Assembly: GCF_016427505.1 (NCBI RefSeq)
Contig: NZ_JAELXS010000006.1
Span: 1 to 64,000, forward strand
Source: Sphingomonas mollis
GTDB taxonomy: Bacteria > Pseudomonadota > Alphaproteobacteria > Sphingomonadales > Sphingomonadaceae
Reading direction: 5' to 3'
DNA: 64,000 nucleotides
The first letter of the stretch is position 1; each line of letters opens with the position of its first letter. The notes beneath the pieces were generated by a model. That model saw only the letters and a program-made list of their open reading frames with translations. It was not told the DNA's origin and searched no databases. This document shows, piece by piece, positions 10,036 through 18,400 of this stretch. Made by a program: the position numbers and the translations under genes.

Positions 10036-11124
10036 TTACGCGGCCACCGTTTCCAGCGCCGGATAATCGATATATCCCTCCGGCCCCTGGCTGTACCACG
10101 TCTTCATATTGTCCGCGTTCAGCGGCGCACCCGTCCGCAACCGCTCCGGCAGGTCCGGATTGGCGAGGAACGTCCGGCCGAAGCTGATCGCATCTGCCAC
10201 GCCTTCGTCCAGCGCCGCCTGCGCATCGTCGGCGTTATAGTAGTCCGAATTCAGCACCAGCACGCCGTCGAACACCTTGCGGATTTCGGGGCTGAGCTTG
10301 GGCACATCGGTCTTGCCGAACGTGCCGTCCGGACCCGGCTCGCGCAGTTCGAGGAAGGCGATCTTCAGGTCGGACAGCGCCTTGGCCGCCGGCACGAACA
10401 CCGCCGCCGGATTGCTGTCATCGACGCCCTGAGAGTCGCCGTTGGGCGACAGGCGCACCGATACGCGGTCGGCACCGGCGACCGAGATCACCCGCTCGGC
10501 GACTTCGCGGAGCAGGCGGATGCGGTTTTCCGGGCTGCCGCCATAGCGGTCGTCGCGGAAATTGGCGTTGTCGCGCAGGAATTCGTCGATCAGATAGCCG
10601 TTGGCGGCGTGGATCTGGACCCCGTCGAACCCGGCGGCCAGCGCATTGCGCGTCGCCAGTTCATAATCGTCGAGCAGCCGCGGGATTTCATGGAGTTCGA
10701 GCGGCCGTGCCGTCTCGAAATCCTGCTTGCCCTCGTACGTGTGCGCCTGACCCTTGGTCGCGGTCGCCGAGGACGACACCGGCTGGCCACCGATCACCGA
10801 CGAATGGACCTGCCGGCCCATATGCCACAACTGCGCAACGATCCGGCCGCCGGCATCGTGCACCGCCTTCGTCACCGGCTTCCACGCCTCGACCTGCGCC
10901 TCCGACCACAGGCCCGGCGCGAACGGCCAGCCCAGCCCTTCGCGGCTGATCCCGGTCGCTTCCGAGATGATGAGGCCGGCACTGGCCCGCTGCGCATAAT
11001 ATTCCGCCATCATCGCCGTCGGCACGGCTTCCTTGTCGGCGCGGCCGCGCGTCAGCGGCGCCATCAGGATACGGTTGGGCGCCTCGATCGCGCCGATGGT
11101 CAGGGGGTCGAAAAGATTGGGCAT
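10036..11124 (-). CDS. Old yellow enzyme family NADH:flavin oxidoreductase (NemA-like ene-reductase)
   Basis: A 362-residue TIM-barrel flavoenzyme: LFDPLTIGAIEAPNRILMAPLTRGRA binds FMN, AQLWHMGRQVHS and IHAANGYLIDEFLRD carry the His and Asn that hold the phenolic or enone substrate, and DDRYGGSPENRIRL is the family signature. It reduces activated alkenes, N-ethylmaleimide or nitro esters using NAD(P)H; the natural substrate is unknown. The ATG at 11124 is preceded by AAGGATC. It is a single gene, divergent from the EamA transporter. Confidence 0.92.
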   Translation of the reverse strand: MPNLFDPLTIGAIEAPNRILMAPLTRGRADKEAVPTAMMAEYYAQRASAGLIISEATGISREGLGWPFAPGLWSEAQVEAWKPVTKAVHDAGGRIVAQLWHMGRQVHSSVIGGQPVSSSATATKGQAHTYEGKQDFETARPLELHEIPRLLDDYELATRNALAAGFDGVQIHAANGYLIDEFLRDNANFRDDRYGGSPENRIRLLREVAERVISVAGADRVSVRLSPNGDSQGVDDSNPAAVFVPAAKALSDLKIAFLELREPGPDGTFGKTDVPKLSPEIRKVFDGVLVLNSDYYNADDAQAALDEGVADAISFGRTFLANPDLPERLRTGAPLNADNMKTWYSQGPEGYIDYPALETVAA

Positions 11125-11193
11125 GGATGATCCTTCAGGAAACTCGAAGTTGGTGTAACTGTCGGGAAGCAAAATAGGCCGCTACAGGGCGCC

Positions 11194-12129
11194 ATGCATC
11201 CGGCCCGGCCCCCAAGAAAAACTGCTGTCTCCCCAAGTAGCCCCCGTCTGGGTGTCGCCTTCGCGGTCCTGATCGTCGCCAATATCGCGCTCGCCTTTGG
11301 CCCCTGGTTCGTCCGCGCCGCCGATACCGGCCCGGTCGCTTCCGCCTTCTGGCGGATCACGCTAGCGACGCCGATGCTGGCGGCGCTGGCGCTGGCGGGT
11401 GGCGCCCGGCCGCAGCGGTTGCCGGGCGGCCTGTGGGCGTTGCTGGTCGTCGCCGGCGTCGCCTTCGCCGCCGATCTCGGCACGTGGCATCTGGGCATCC
11501 TGCGCACCACGCTCGCCAACGCCACGCTGTTCGGCAATTGCGCGACTTTGTTCTTCCCCATCTATGGCTTCCTGATCGCACGGGCATGGCCGACGCGAAC
11601 GCAGGGGAGCGCGCTGGTGCTGGCCGGGGTCGGCGCGGCGCTCCTGATGGGCCGGTCCTATCAGCTCGATCCGCGCAATCTGGCCGGCGACCTTATGTGT
11701 CTGGGTGCCGGCATCATGTACACCGGCTATTTCATCGTGATGGCGCGCGTCCGCGACACGATGGCGCCGCTGTCGGCGCTGGCGCTGTCGTCCTTCGCCA
11801 GCATCGCGCCGCTCTACGTCTTCGCGACGATCCTCGGCGAGTCGCTGTGGCCGACGCAGTGGGGGCCGCTGATCGGTGTCGCGCTGGTCAGTCAGGTGCT
11901 GGGTCAGGGCTGCATGATCTATGCGCTGGGCAAGCTGTCGCCGCTGGTCGTCGGCATCACCCTGCTGGTGCAGCCGGTGGTGGCCGGCGCGGTCGGCTGG
12001 ATCGTGTATGGCGAACGGCTGGGCCTGCCCGATCTCGTAGGCGCAGCGATGGTCGCGGTGGCGCTGGTGCTCGTTCGCCGCACCCCACGGGTTGCGCCCG
12101 CGCCCGCGACACCGCATCTGACGGATTGA
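11194..12129 (+). CDS. EamA/DMT-family transporter
   Basis: A 311-residue protein with about ten hydrophobic helices in two similar halves (residues 20-140 and 160-290), typical of EamA repeats. ITLLVQPVVAGAVGWIVYGERLG is the conserved C-terminal half signature. These inner-membrane carriers export small metabolites or amino acids; specificity cannot be read from the sequence. AGGG lies 5-9 nt before the ATG. The next gene follows after 14 nt. Confidence 0.88.
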   Translation: MHPARPPRKTAVSPSSPRLGVAFAVLIVANIALAFGPWFVRAADTGPVASAFWRITLATPMLAALALAGGARPQRLPGGLWALLVVAGVAFAADLGTWHLGILRTTLANATLFGNCATLFFPIYGFLIARAWPTRTQGSALVLAGVGAALLMGRSYQLDPRNLAGDLMCLGAGIMYTGYFIVMARVRDTMAPLSALALSSFASIAPLYVFATILGESLWPTQWGPLIGVALVSQVLGQGCMIYALGKLSPLVVGITLLVQPVVAGAVGWIVYGERLGLPDLVGAAMVAVALVLVRRTPRVAPAPATPHLTD

Positions 12130-12143
12130 GGAGCGTTCCGCCG

Positions 12144-12818
12144 ATGTCCCCCATGACTGCCTTCGACCCCGCCGACCTGACCCTCGACGAAGCCCGCGCG
12201 CTGCTGGCCCCCGGCATCGCCGCCAATGCCGCCTTCGACGGCTGGGGCGACGCCGCGCGCGACATGGCCGCCGAGTCGGCCGGCGTCGATCCCGACATCG
12301 CCCGGCTGGCGTTCGAGGGCGGGCCGATCGCGATGATCGACGCGTGGTTCGCGCATATCGACACGGCGATGCTGGACGCCTGCCCGCCCGATCGCATGGC
12401 GACGATGAAGATCCGCGAACGCATCACCGCGCTGGTCGAGGCCCGGCTGGACGCGGTCGCCCCCGAGCGCGAGGCGCTCCGCCGCGCACTGGCGATCCTG
12501 GCGCTGCCGCAGAATCTGGTGCGCAGCGGCAAGCTGGGCTGGCGGACGGTCGATCTGATCTGGCGACGCGCGGGTGACACGGCGGTCGATTACAATCACT
12601 ACACCAAGCGCGGCATCCTGTTCGGCGTCTATGGATCGACGATGACCGTCGCGCTGGACGACGAGAGCGAGGGGCTGGCCGACACCCGTGCCTTCCTGTC
12701 GCGCCGCATCGACGGCATCATGCGGTTCGAAAAGGCCAAGGCCGGCTTCCTCAAGCGCACAGAGCACCGCCCCAGCCTCTCGCGGTTCATCGGCCGGCTG
12801 CGTTACCCGGCGGTTTAA
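12144..12818 (+). CDS. COQ9 family protein (ubiquinone biosynthesis accessory)
   Basis: A 224-residue helical protein with the COQ9 signature LIWRRAGDTAVDYNHYTKRGIL near residue 140 and the C-terminal FLSRRIDGIMRFEKAKAGF. COQ9 has a TetR-like fold that binds lipids and presents ubiquinone intermediates to COQ7 hydroxylase. In alphaproteobacteria it is usually a stand-alone gene, as here. Start ATG 12144 follows GAGGAG; ATG 12153 is an alternative. Confidence 0.9.
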   Translation: MSPMTAFDPADLTLDEARALLAPGIAANAAFDGWGDAARDMAAESAGVDPDIARLAFEGGPIAMIDAWFAHIDTAMLDACPPDRMATMKIRERITALVEARLDAVAPEREALRRALAILALPQNLVRSGKLGWRTVDLIWRRAGDTAVDYNHYTKRGILFGVYGSTMTVALDDESEGLADTRAFLSRRIDGIMRFEKAKAGFLKRTEHRPSLSRFIGRLRYPAV

Positions 12819-12823
12819 GCGAT

Positions 12824-12899
12824 CGTCATTGCGAGCGCAGCGAAGCAATCCAGTGTTCCTTGCGCTGCCCTGGGTTGCTTCGCTTCGCTCGCAATGACG
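12824..12899. repeat. Inverted repeat, CGTCATTGCGAGCGCAGCGAAG type
   Basis: A 30-nt arm (12824-12853) and its reverse complement (12870-12899) are separated by 16 nt, giving a very stable hairpin just after the COQ9 gene. The CGTCATTGCGAGCG family is widespread in bacterial genomes. It probably also ends the COQ9 transcript. Confidence 0.8.
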
Positions 12900-12935
12900 G
12901 TGCATTGAAACGATCTGCATCATCGCACCCGCCGC

Positions 12936-12955
12936 TAATTGATAATCAATCGCAG
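12936..12955 (+). promoter_or_regulatory. Possible Fur-type iron box upstream of feoAB
   Basis: AATTGATAATCAATCGCA resembles half of the Fur consensus GATAATGATAATCATTATC and stands out in GC-rich surroundings, 19 nt before the feoA start. Iron repression of feoAB would be expected. The match is partial. Confidence 0.4.
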
Positions 12956-12973
12956 TGTCGCTATGTGACCCGT

Positions 12974-13225
12974 ATGGCGACGACCTTCGACAGCCTTGCG
13001 ACTTTTCCCCGTCAGACCCGCGCGACCGTCGCGTCGATCGACTGGGAGCGGCTGGCGGTGCCGGAAGCGCGCCGCCTGCGCGAACTCGGCTTCGACGAGG
13101 GCGTCGGGATCGAGGTATTGCACCGCTCGCGCTTCGGCAGCGGCCCGATCGCCTGCCGGATCGGCCGGATGACGGTGGCGCTGCGCCGGACCGTCGCCGC
13201 CGCGATCAGCGTTTCCCACGGATAG
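12974..13225 (+). CDS. feoA: Ferrous iron transport protein A
   Basis: An 83-residue SH3-like FeoA domain: EARRLRELGFDEGVGIEVLHRS and GGPI-type strand GSGPIACRIGRMTVALRR match the family. FeoA assists FeoB in Fe(II) uptake at the inner membrane. Its TAG is one base from the feoB ATG, so the two are translated together. Start ATG 12974; a GTG nine bases upstream is a weaker option. Confidence 0.9.
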   Translation: MATTFDSLATFPRQTRATVASIDWERLAVPEARRLRELGFDEGVGIEVLHRSRFGSGPIACRIGRMTVALRRTVAAAISVSHG

Positions 13226-13226
13226 G

Positions 13227-15089
13227 ATGAACGTCGCACCTCTGGTGGCGCTTGTCGGCAATCCCAATGCCGGCAAGAGCGCGCTGTTCAATGCCCTGAC
13301 CGGCGCCCGGCAGAAAGTCGGCAATTACCCCGGCGTCACGGTCGAGCGCCATTCGGGCCGCCTGTCGCTGGATGACGGTCGCCCGGTCGAACTGGTCGAC
13401 CTGCCCGGCACCTACAGCCTCGACCCCGCCTCCGCCGACGAACGCGTGACCCGCGACGTCGTGACCGGGCGTGGCGGTTTCGAACGGTTGCCCGATGCCC
13501 TTGTCGTGGTGGTCGATGCCGCCAATCTCGACAATCACCTGCGCTTCACGCTGCAATTGCTGGCGCTCGGGCTGCCGGTGGTGGTCGCGCTCAACATGGT
13601 CGATCTGGCCGAGCGCGACGGCCTGACGCTCGATCCCGCCGTCCTCGCGCGCGAACTGGGCGTGCCGGTCATCCCGACCGTCGCGGTGCGCAAGCGCGGC
13701 CTCGACGACCTGCGCGCCGCCCTGACGCAGATCGTGGGCGCCGGATCGGTGCGGCCATTGCCGGCATCGGCCGGCGTGGTCGAGGATATCGTCGTCCTGC
13801 AACGCCGCGCCCGCACCATCGCCCATGCCGCCGTGATCGCCGAGACGCCGGGCCGCCGCTGGAACCACTGGATCGACGCGGTCGCGCTGCATCCGGTGGC
13901 GGGGCCGATCCTGCTGCTCACGCTGCTGTTCGTCATGTTTCAGGCGGTCTTCGCCTGGTCGGAAGCGCCGATCGGGTGGATCGAACAGGGCTTCGTCCTG
14001 CTGGAATCGGCGGTGCGCGATCTGTTGCCCGACGGTTTCGTCCGGTCGCTCATCACCGATGGCCTGATCGCGGGTGTCGGTGCCGTCCTTGTCTTCCTGC
14101 CGCAGATCCTGATCCTGTTCCTTTTCATCCTCGTGCTGGAGGCGACCGGCTACATGGTCCGCGCCGCCTTCCTGATGGACCGGGTGATGGCGCGGGTCGG
14201 CCTGTCGGGGCGGGCGTTCATCCCGTTGCTGTCCAGCTTCGCCTGCGCGGTGCCCGGCATCATGGCGACGCGGACGATCGATGACGAAAAGGACCGGCTG
14301 ACGACGATCCTGATCGCGCCGCTGATGACCTGTTCGGCGCGGTTGCCGGTCTACACGATCATCATCGCCGCCTTCATCCCGAACCGGACGGTGGGTGGCT
14401 GGATGGGGTTGCAGGGACTGGTGCTGCTCGGCCTCTATGTCCTCGGCATCTTCGGCGCGTTCGTCGCGGCGCTGGTGCTGCGGCGGACCGTGACCAAGGG
14501 TGCGTCGTCCGGCTTCATGATGGAGATGCCGAAATACCAGTTGCCGCAATGGCGCGACGTCGCGCTCGGCCTCTGGAGCCGCGTCGAGATTTTCCTGAAG
14601 CGCGCCGGCACCACCATTGCGCTCACCACCGTCATCCTGTGGGCGTTGCTGTCCTATCCCAAGCCGCCGGAGGGCAGCGGCATCAGCCAGGTCAATTATT
14701 CGATCGCCGGCCGCATCGCCAACGGGCTGGAGGTCGTCGTCCGCCCGATCGGCTTCAACCGCGACATCGCGCTCGCGCTGATCCCGGCGATGGCCGCGCG
14801 CGAGGTGGCGGTGGCGGCGATCGGCACCGTCTATGCGATCGACGATCCGGAGGCGGAGGGCGGGCAGAAGGCGATCACCGACAATCTCCGCGCCCGCTGG
14901 AGCCTTCCGACCGCACTCGCGTTCCTGATGTGGTTCGTGTTCGCGCCGCAGTGCATTTCCACCATCGCCGTGACCCGGCGCGAGACGAATGGGTGGAAGT
15001 GGCCGGCGTTCATGGTTGGCTATTTGTTCGCTGCAGCGTACATTATGGCAGGCATCACATACTGGCTGGCGGTTTCCATCGGCCTTTGA
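13227..15089 (+). CDS. feoB: Ferrous iron transporter B
   Basis: A 620-residue protein with an N-terminal GTPase (G1 GNPNAGKSALF, G3 DLPGTYS, G4 NMVD) followed by a helical spacer. The membrane part has two Gate domains, with the conserved CAVPGIMATRTI near residue 340 and PAMAAREVAVAAIG near residue 520. It transports Fe(II) into the cytoplasm. It is shorter than E. coli FeoB (773) mainly in the spacer and C-terminus, which is normal for this group. FeoC is absent. Confidence 0.96.
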   Translation: MNVAPLVALVGNPNAGKSALFNALTGARQKVGNYPGVTVERHSGRLSLDDGRPVELVDLPGTYSLDPASADERVTRDVVTGRGGFERLPDALVVVVDAANLDNHLRFTLQLLALGLPVVVALNMVDLAERDGLTLDPAVLARELGVPVIPTVAVRKRGLDDLRAALTQIVGAGSVRPLPASAGVVEDIVVLQRRARTIAHAAVIAETPGRRWNHWIDAVALHPVAGPILLLTLLFVMFQAVFAWSEAPIGWIEQGFVLLESAVRDLLPDGFVRSLITDGLIAGVGAVLVFLPQILILFLFILVLEATGYMVRAAFLMDRVMARVGLSGRAFIPLLSSFACAVPGIMATRTIDDEKDRLTTILIAPLMTCSARLPVYTIIIAAFIPNRTVGGWMGLQGLVLLGLYVLGIFGAFVAALVLRRTVTKGASSGFMMEMPKYQLPQWRDVALGLWSRVEIFLKRAGTTIALTTVILWALLSYPKPPEGSGISQVNYSIAGRIANGLEVVVRPIGFNRDIALALIPAMAAREVAVAAIGTVYAIDDPEAEGGQKAITDNLRARWSLPTALAFLMWFVFAPQCISTIAVTRRETNGWKWPAFMVGYLFAAAYIMAGITYWLAVSIGL

Positions 15090-15259
15090 TGTGATGCAAC
15101 GAGCGAAGTCCAAATTCGCTTGAAGGCGTAGGGCCTGATCCTTCTCCCCAGAAGCGATTGCCCATTCCATCGGGTAATCTGTATCCAGGTCCTACGCCAC
15201 TTCGTTATATTCGCTTAAGCTCGATCGAGCAATTGTGCCTTCAAATGGAGTTCTGGTTC
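15090..15259. other. Intergenic region with a 13-bp imperfect inverted repeat
   Basis: GGCGTAGGGCCTG near 15126 and CAGGTCCTACGCC near 15187 pair with one mismatch across about 48 nt. I see no SOS box of the alphaproteobacterial GTTC-N7-GTTC type. Promoter elements for ssb should lie here. Confidence 0.4.
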
Positions 15260-15817
15260 GTGGCAGGCAGTGTCAATAAGGTCATTCTGGTCGGCAATCT
15301 GGGTCGCGACCCGGAGAGCAAGTCGTTCCAGAACGGCGGCAAGGTCGTCAATCTGCGCATCGCGACGTCGGAGTCGTGGAAGGACAAGATGTCCGGCGAG
15401 CGCAAGGAAAAGACCGAATGGCACTCGGTCGCCATCTTCAACGAAGGCCTGGCCAACGTCGCCGAGAAGTTCCTGCGCAAGGGATCGAAGGTGTACATCG
15501 AGGGCGCGCTCCAGACGCGTAAGTGGCAGGATCAGTCCGGCGCCGACAAATATTCGACCGAGATCGTGTTGCAGGGCTTCAACAGCGTCCTGACCATGCT
15601 CGATGGACCCGGTGGCGGTCAGGGCGGCGGTGGTGGCCGCAGCGGCGGCGGTGACGACTGGGAGGGCGGTGGTCAGTCCGGTGGCGGATCGGGCGGCGGT
15701 TATGGCGGCGGTCGCGGCGGTGCGCCGTCCGGCGGCGGCGGCAATCGTGGCGGCGGTGGTGGCTTCGGTCAGGGTGGTGGCTTCGCGGACGATCTCGACG
15801 ACGACGTTCCGTTCTGA
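15260..15817 (+). CDS. ssb: Single-stranded DNA-binding protein
   Basis: The 185-residue protein has an N-terminal OB fold ([16 protein letters not shown], then [22 protein letters not shown] and [15 protein letters not shown]), a long Gly-rich linker of about 60 residues with many GGGG runs, and the acidic tip DDLDDDVPF that recruits repair and replication partners. The start is GTG 15260, preceded by GGAG; no ATG fits the homologous N-terminus. Its TGA overlaps the next ATG (TGATG), coupling it to a sensor kinase. Confidence 0.95.
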   Translation: MAGSVNKVILVGNLGRDPESKSFQNGGKVVNLRIATSESWKDKMSGERKEKTEWHSVAIFNEGLANVAEKFLRKGSKVYIEGALQTRKWQDQSGADKYSTEIVLQGFNSVLTMLDGPGGGQGGGGGRSGGGDDWEGGGQSGGGSGGGYGGGRGGAPSGGGGNRGGGGGFGQGGGFADDLDDDVPF

Positions 15818-17349
15818 TGGCCGACATCGAGGCGCCCGACCCCATCCTTTGCGACGATCCGCATACGCGGGTGCTGTCGATGTACGACGCCCACTCGTTG
15901 AAGACGACGGGGGCGTTGGACGACATCACCCGGTTCGCGGCGGCGCTGTGCGATGCGCCGGTCGCGCTGGTGACGCTGCTCGAGGATGAATATCAGCATT
16001 TCCTCGGCCGCACCGGTACCGAGATGGCGGGCACGCCGCGCGATATCTCGTTCTGCACGCATGCGCTGGCATCGCCCGGTATCATGGTGGTGGCGGACAC
16101 GCATCGCGATCCGCGCTTCGTCGATAATCCGCTGGTCACGGCGGAGCCGTTCGTTCGTTTCTATGCCGGCGCGCCCTTGCTGGCATCGGACGGCAGTGCG
16201 CTCGGCACCTTGTGCATCCTCGACACGGTACCGCGCGATGGCCTGACGCCGTTGCAGCAGGAGGGGCTGACCGTCCTCGCCCGTGCGGCGATGGCGCGGC
16301 TGGATGATCGTCGCTCGTCGCGCGAACAGGGGATCGCCGAGGCGGAACAGCGCCATGCACTGGAACAGAGCGAGCTGCGGTTTCGCACGCTGGCCGACAC
16401 CATGCCGCAGATGGTCTGGTCGACCCTGCCCGATGGCTTCCACGATTATTACAATGCGCGCTGGTATGATTTCACCGGCACCGCCGTCGGATCGACCGAT
16501 GGCGAGGGCTGGAACGATATTTTCCACCCCGACGATCAGGATCGTGCCTGGGCGGTGTGGCGGCATAGTCTGGAAACCGGCGATCCGTACCAGATCGAAT
16601 ACCGCCTGCGCCATTTCGACGGCACCTATCGCTGGGTGTTGGGTCGTGCCCTGCCGATCCGCGACGACGCCGGTAAAATCATTCGCTGGTTCGGTACCTG
16701 CACCGACATCCACGAACAGAAACTGGCGCTGGAAGAGCGTGAGATCATCAGCCAGGAACTGTCGCACCGGATCAAGAACATCTTCGCGGTGGTCGCTGGC
16801 CTGATCCAGTTCGCCGCCCGCAACCGTCCGGAATTCGCGCCCGCCGCCACCGACCTGCGCCAGCGCATCACCGCGCTGGGCCGCGCGCATGATTTCGTCC
16901 GGCCGCACAGCGCGCAGTCGCGGCCGTCCGCGCAGCAGGACAGTCTGAAGGGGCTGCTCGACAGCCTGTTCGAACCGTACCAGTTGCTCGACGATCCGCG
17001 CATTCAGGTGAATGGCGAGGACGTGTTGATCGACGATCGCTCCGCGACGCCGCTTGCCCTGCTGTTCCATGAACTGGCGACCAACGCGACCAAATATGGG
17101 TCGTTATCGACCAACAGCGGCAGCGTGGATGTGTCGATCGAACAGAGCGACGATGTCGTCACGCTGGTCTGGACGGAGCGGAACGGCCCGCCGGTGGCGG
17201 TGCCGGCATCGGCGATGAATGGTTTCGGCAGCCAATTGATCGAACTGAGCGCCGTGCGCCAGTTGGGCGGTCAGGTGCAGCGCGATTGGCAACCGGCGGG
17301 ATTGGTCGCGACGATCAGGGTGCCGCGCCCGTCCTTCAACCGGACCTGA
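15817..17349 (+). CDS. GAF-PAS HWE-family sensor histidine kinase
   Basis: A 510-residue cytoplasmic kinase. Residues about 20-165 form a GAF domain (FCTHALASPGIMVVADT, FYAGAPLLASDGSALGTLCI). Residues about 190-305 are a PAS domain with PAC (FRTLADTMPQMVW, YRLRHFDGTYRWVLGRA). The HWE core has the phospho-acceptor His317 in ELSHRIKNIFAVVAG, the N-box HELATNATKYGSLS and a WTERNGPP segment. No membrane helix is visible. HWE kinases often serve light or general stress signalling. It shares TGATG with ssb and converges on a receiver gene 3 bp away. Confidence 0.9.
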   Translation: MADIEAPDPILCDDPHTRVLSMYDAHSLKTTGALDDITRFAAALCDAPVALVTLLEDEYQHFLGRTGTEMAGTPRDISFCTHALASPGIMVVADTHRDPRFVDNPLVTAEPFVRFYAGAPLLASDGSALGTLCILDTVPRDGLTPLQQEGLTVLARAAMARLDDRRSSREQGIAEAEQRHALEQSELRFRTLADTMPQMVWSTLPDGFHDYYNARWYDFTGTAVGSTDGEGWNDIFHPDDQDRAWAVWRHSLETGDPYQIEYRLRHFDGTYRWVLGRALPIRDDAGKIIRWFGTCTDIHEQKLALEEREIISQELSHRIKNIFAVVAGLIQFAARNRPEFAPAATDLRQRITALGRAHDFVRPHSAQSRPSAQQDSLKGLLDSLFEPYQLLDDPRIQVNGEDVLIDDRSATPLALLFHELATNATKYGSLSTNSGSVDVSIEQSDDVVTLVWTERNGPPVAVPASAMNGFGSQLIELSAVRQLGGQVQRDWQPAGLVATIRVPRPSFNRT

Positions 17350-17352
17350 TAT

Positions 17353-17754
17353 TCAGCCGAGCGAGACGACGCCGCCGATCGGCATCAGATCGTCATTCGC
17401 CACATGGGTGTCACCGGAAGCCAGCGCGGCCGCAGCGAGTATCTCGCGCTCGTTGAACGGCTTGCGAATATAACCCAGCGCACCTTCGCCGGTGCCGATC
17501 TGCGTGGGGTTGGCAGTTACGAATACCACCTTGATGCCATGATCGGCCGCGATGCGGCGCGCGATCTCGGGACCGGTCGGGCCATCCCGCAGATTAACAT
17601 CCACAAAGGCAAAGCCACACGATGGCGCTGCTTCCAGCGCGCTGTCCCGATCGGCGGCGATCGCCGCGACCGTGTAACCGGCGTCGATCAAAATCCGCTC
17701 CAGATCAAGCGCAACGAAGATCTCGTCTTCCACGATGAGGGCGGTTTTCAGCAT
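17353..17754 (-). CDS. Single-domain response regulator (receiver)
   Basis: A 133-residue CheY-like protein: LIVEDEIFVALD holds the acidic pocket, D52 in FVDVNLRDG is the phosphorylation site, and KPF near residue 110 is the conserved Lys loop. There is no output domain. Such receivers commonly pair with HWE kinases as a phosphate sink or a stand-alone regulator, and its convergent neighbour is exactly such a kinase. Start is ATG 17754. Confidence 0.88.
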   Translation of the reverse strand: MLKTALIVEDEIFVALDLERILIDAGYTVAAIAADRDSALEAAPSCGFAFVDVNLRDGPTGPEIARRIAADHGIKVVFVTANPTQIGTGEGALGYIRKPFNEREILAAAALASGDTHVANDDLMPIGGVVSLG

Positions 17755-17799
17755 TAAGCGTTCCGATGTTGACGTATGATAACCGAAACCCGCACGATT

Positions 17800-17815
17800 T
17801 GTTCCACGTGGATCA
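17800..17815. other. parS-like site (15 of 16 bases)
   Basis: TGTTCCACGTGGATCA differs from the palindrome TGTTCCACGTGGAACA at one position. It covers the metW stop codon and sits about 20 kb left of the predicted oriC. Two further sites lie to the right of oriC, next to parAB. Confidence 0.6.
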
Positions 17816-18400
17816 TCGGCGCAACAGGAACACGGCATGTTCCGCCAGCAGATTGGCCCCCGCGTCCGTCCGCCGCGTCCCCCGCGACAGGAACCACGCC
17901 CCCTCTACCGCCACGTCGCGACGGGACAGAAACGCACGGAAATCGTCGATCGTCACATGGTGGATGTTGGGCGTGTCATACCATTGCTCGGGCAGCAACG
18001 GCGTCACCGGCATCCGACCGCCCCACAACAAAGACAGCCGCACCCGCCAATGGGCGAAATTGGGAAAAGAGACGAACGCCCGCCGCCCGATCCGCAATAG
18101 CTCGTCCAGCACCCGGTCGGGTGCGTGGCACGTCTGCAACGTCTGGCTGAGGATCGCGTAATCGAAACTGTCGTCGGGGTATCCCGCCAGATCGCTGTCG
18201 GCATCCCCCTGCACCACCGGCAGTCCCCGCGCGACGCCGCGCGCGACATTGGCGGCATCCAGTTCCAGCCCCCGCGCATCGACATCGCGCGTATCGCGCA
18301 GCGCCGCCATCAGCGCGCCATCGCCACAGCCGACGTCCAGCACCCGCGCCCCGCGCGCGACATGGTCGGCGATGATCGCCAGATCGGGCCGCAGGGTCAT
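17813..18400 (-). CDS. metW: MetW, methionine biosynthesis methyltransferase-like protein
   Basis: A 195-residue Rossmann methyltransferase-like protein with RVLDVGCGDGALMAAL, SFDYAILSQTLQTC and FPNFAHWRVRLSLLWGGRMPVT, which is the MetW signature. MetW partners MetX in homoserine acylation for methionine synthesis in many proteobacteria. It ends the operon metX-GNAT-metW, overlapping the upstream gene by 4 nt. Start is ATG 18400. Confidence 0.93.
   Translation of the reverse strand: MTLRPDLAIIADHVARGARVLDVGCGDGALMAALRDTRDVDARGLELDAANVARGVARGLPVVQGDADSDLAGYPDDSFDYAILSQTLQTCHAPDRVLDELLRIGRRAFVSFPNFAHWRVRLSLLWGGRMPVTPLLPEQWYDTPNIHHVTIDDFRAFLSRRDVAVEGAWFLSRGTRRTDAGANLLAEHAVFLLRR

Noticed and set aside
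13206..15170. Long antisense frame over feoB
   Set aside because: Low-complexity Arg/Asp/Gln-rich translation; FeoB on the other strand has all motifs.
15090..15259. SOS (LexA) box before ssb
   Set aside because: GTTC words occur but not with the required 7-nt spacing.
15605..15790. Possible CRISPR-like or tandem repeat in ssb
   Set aside because: It is a Gly-codon low-complexity linker without regular unit length or spacers. No CRISPR array was seen anywhere.
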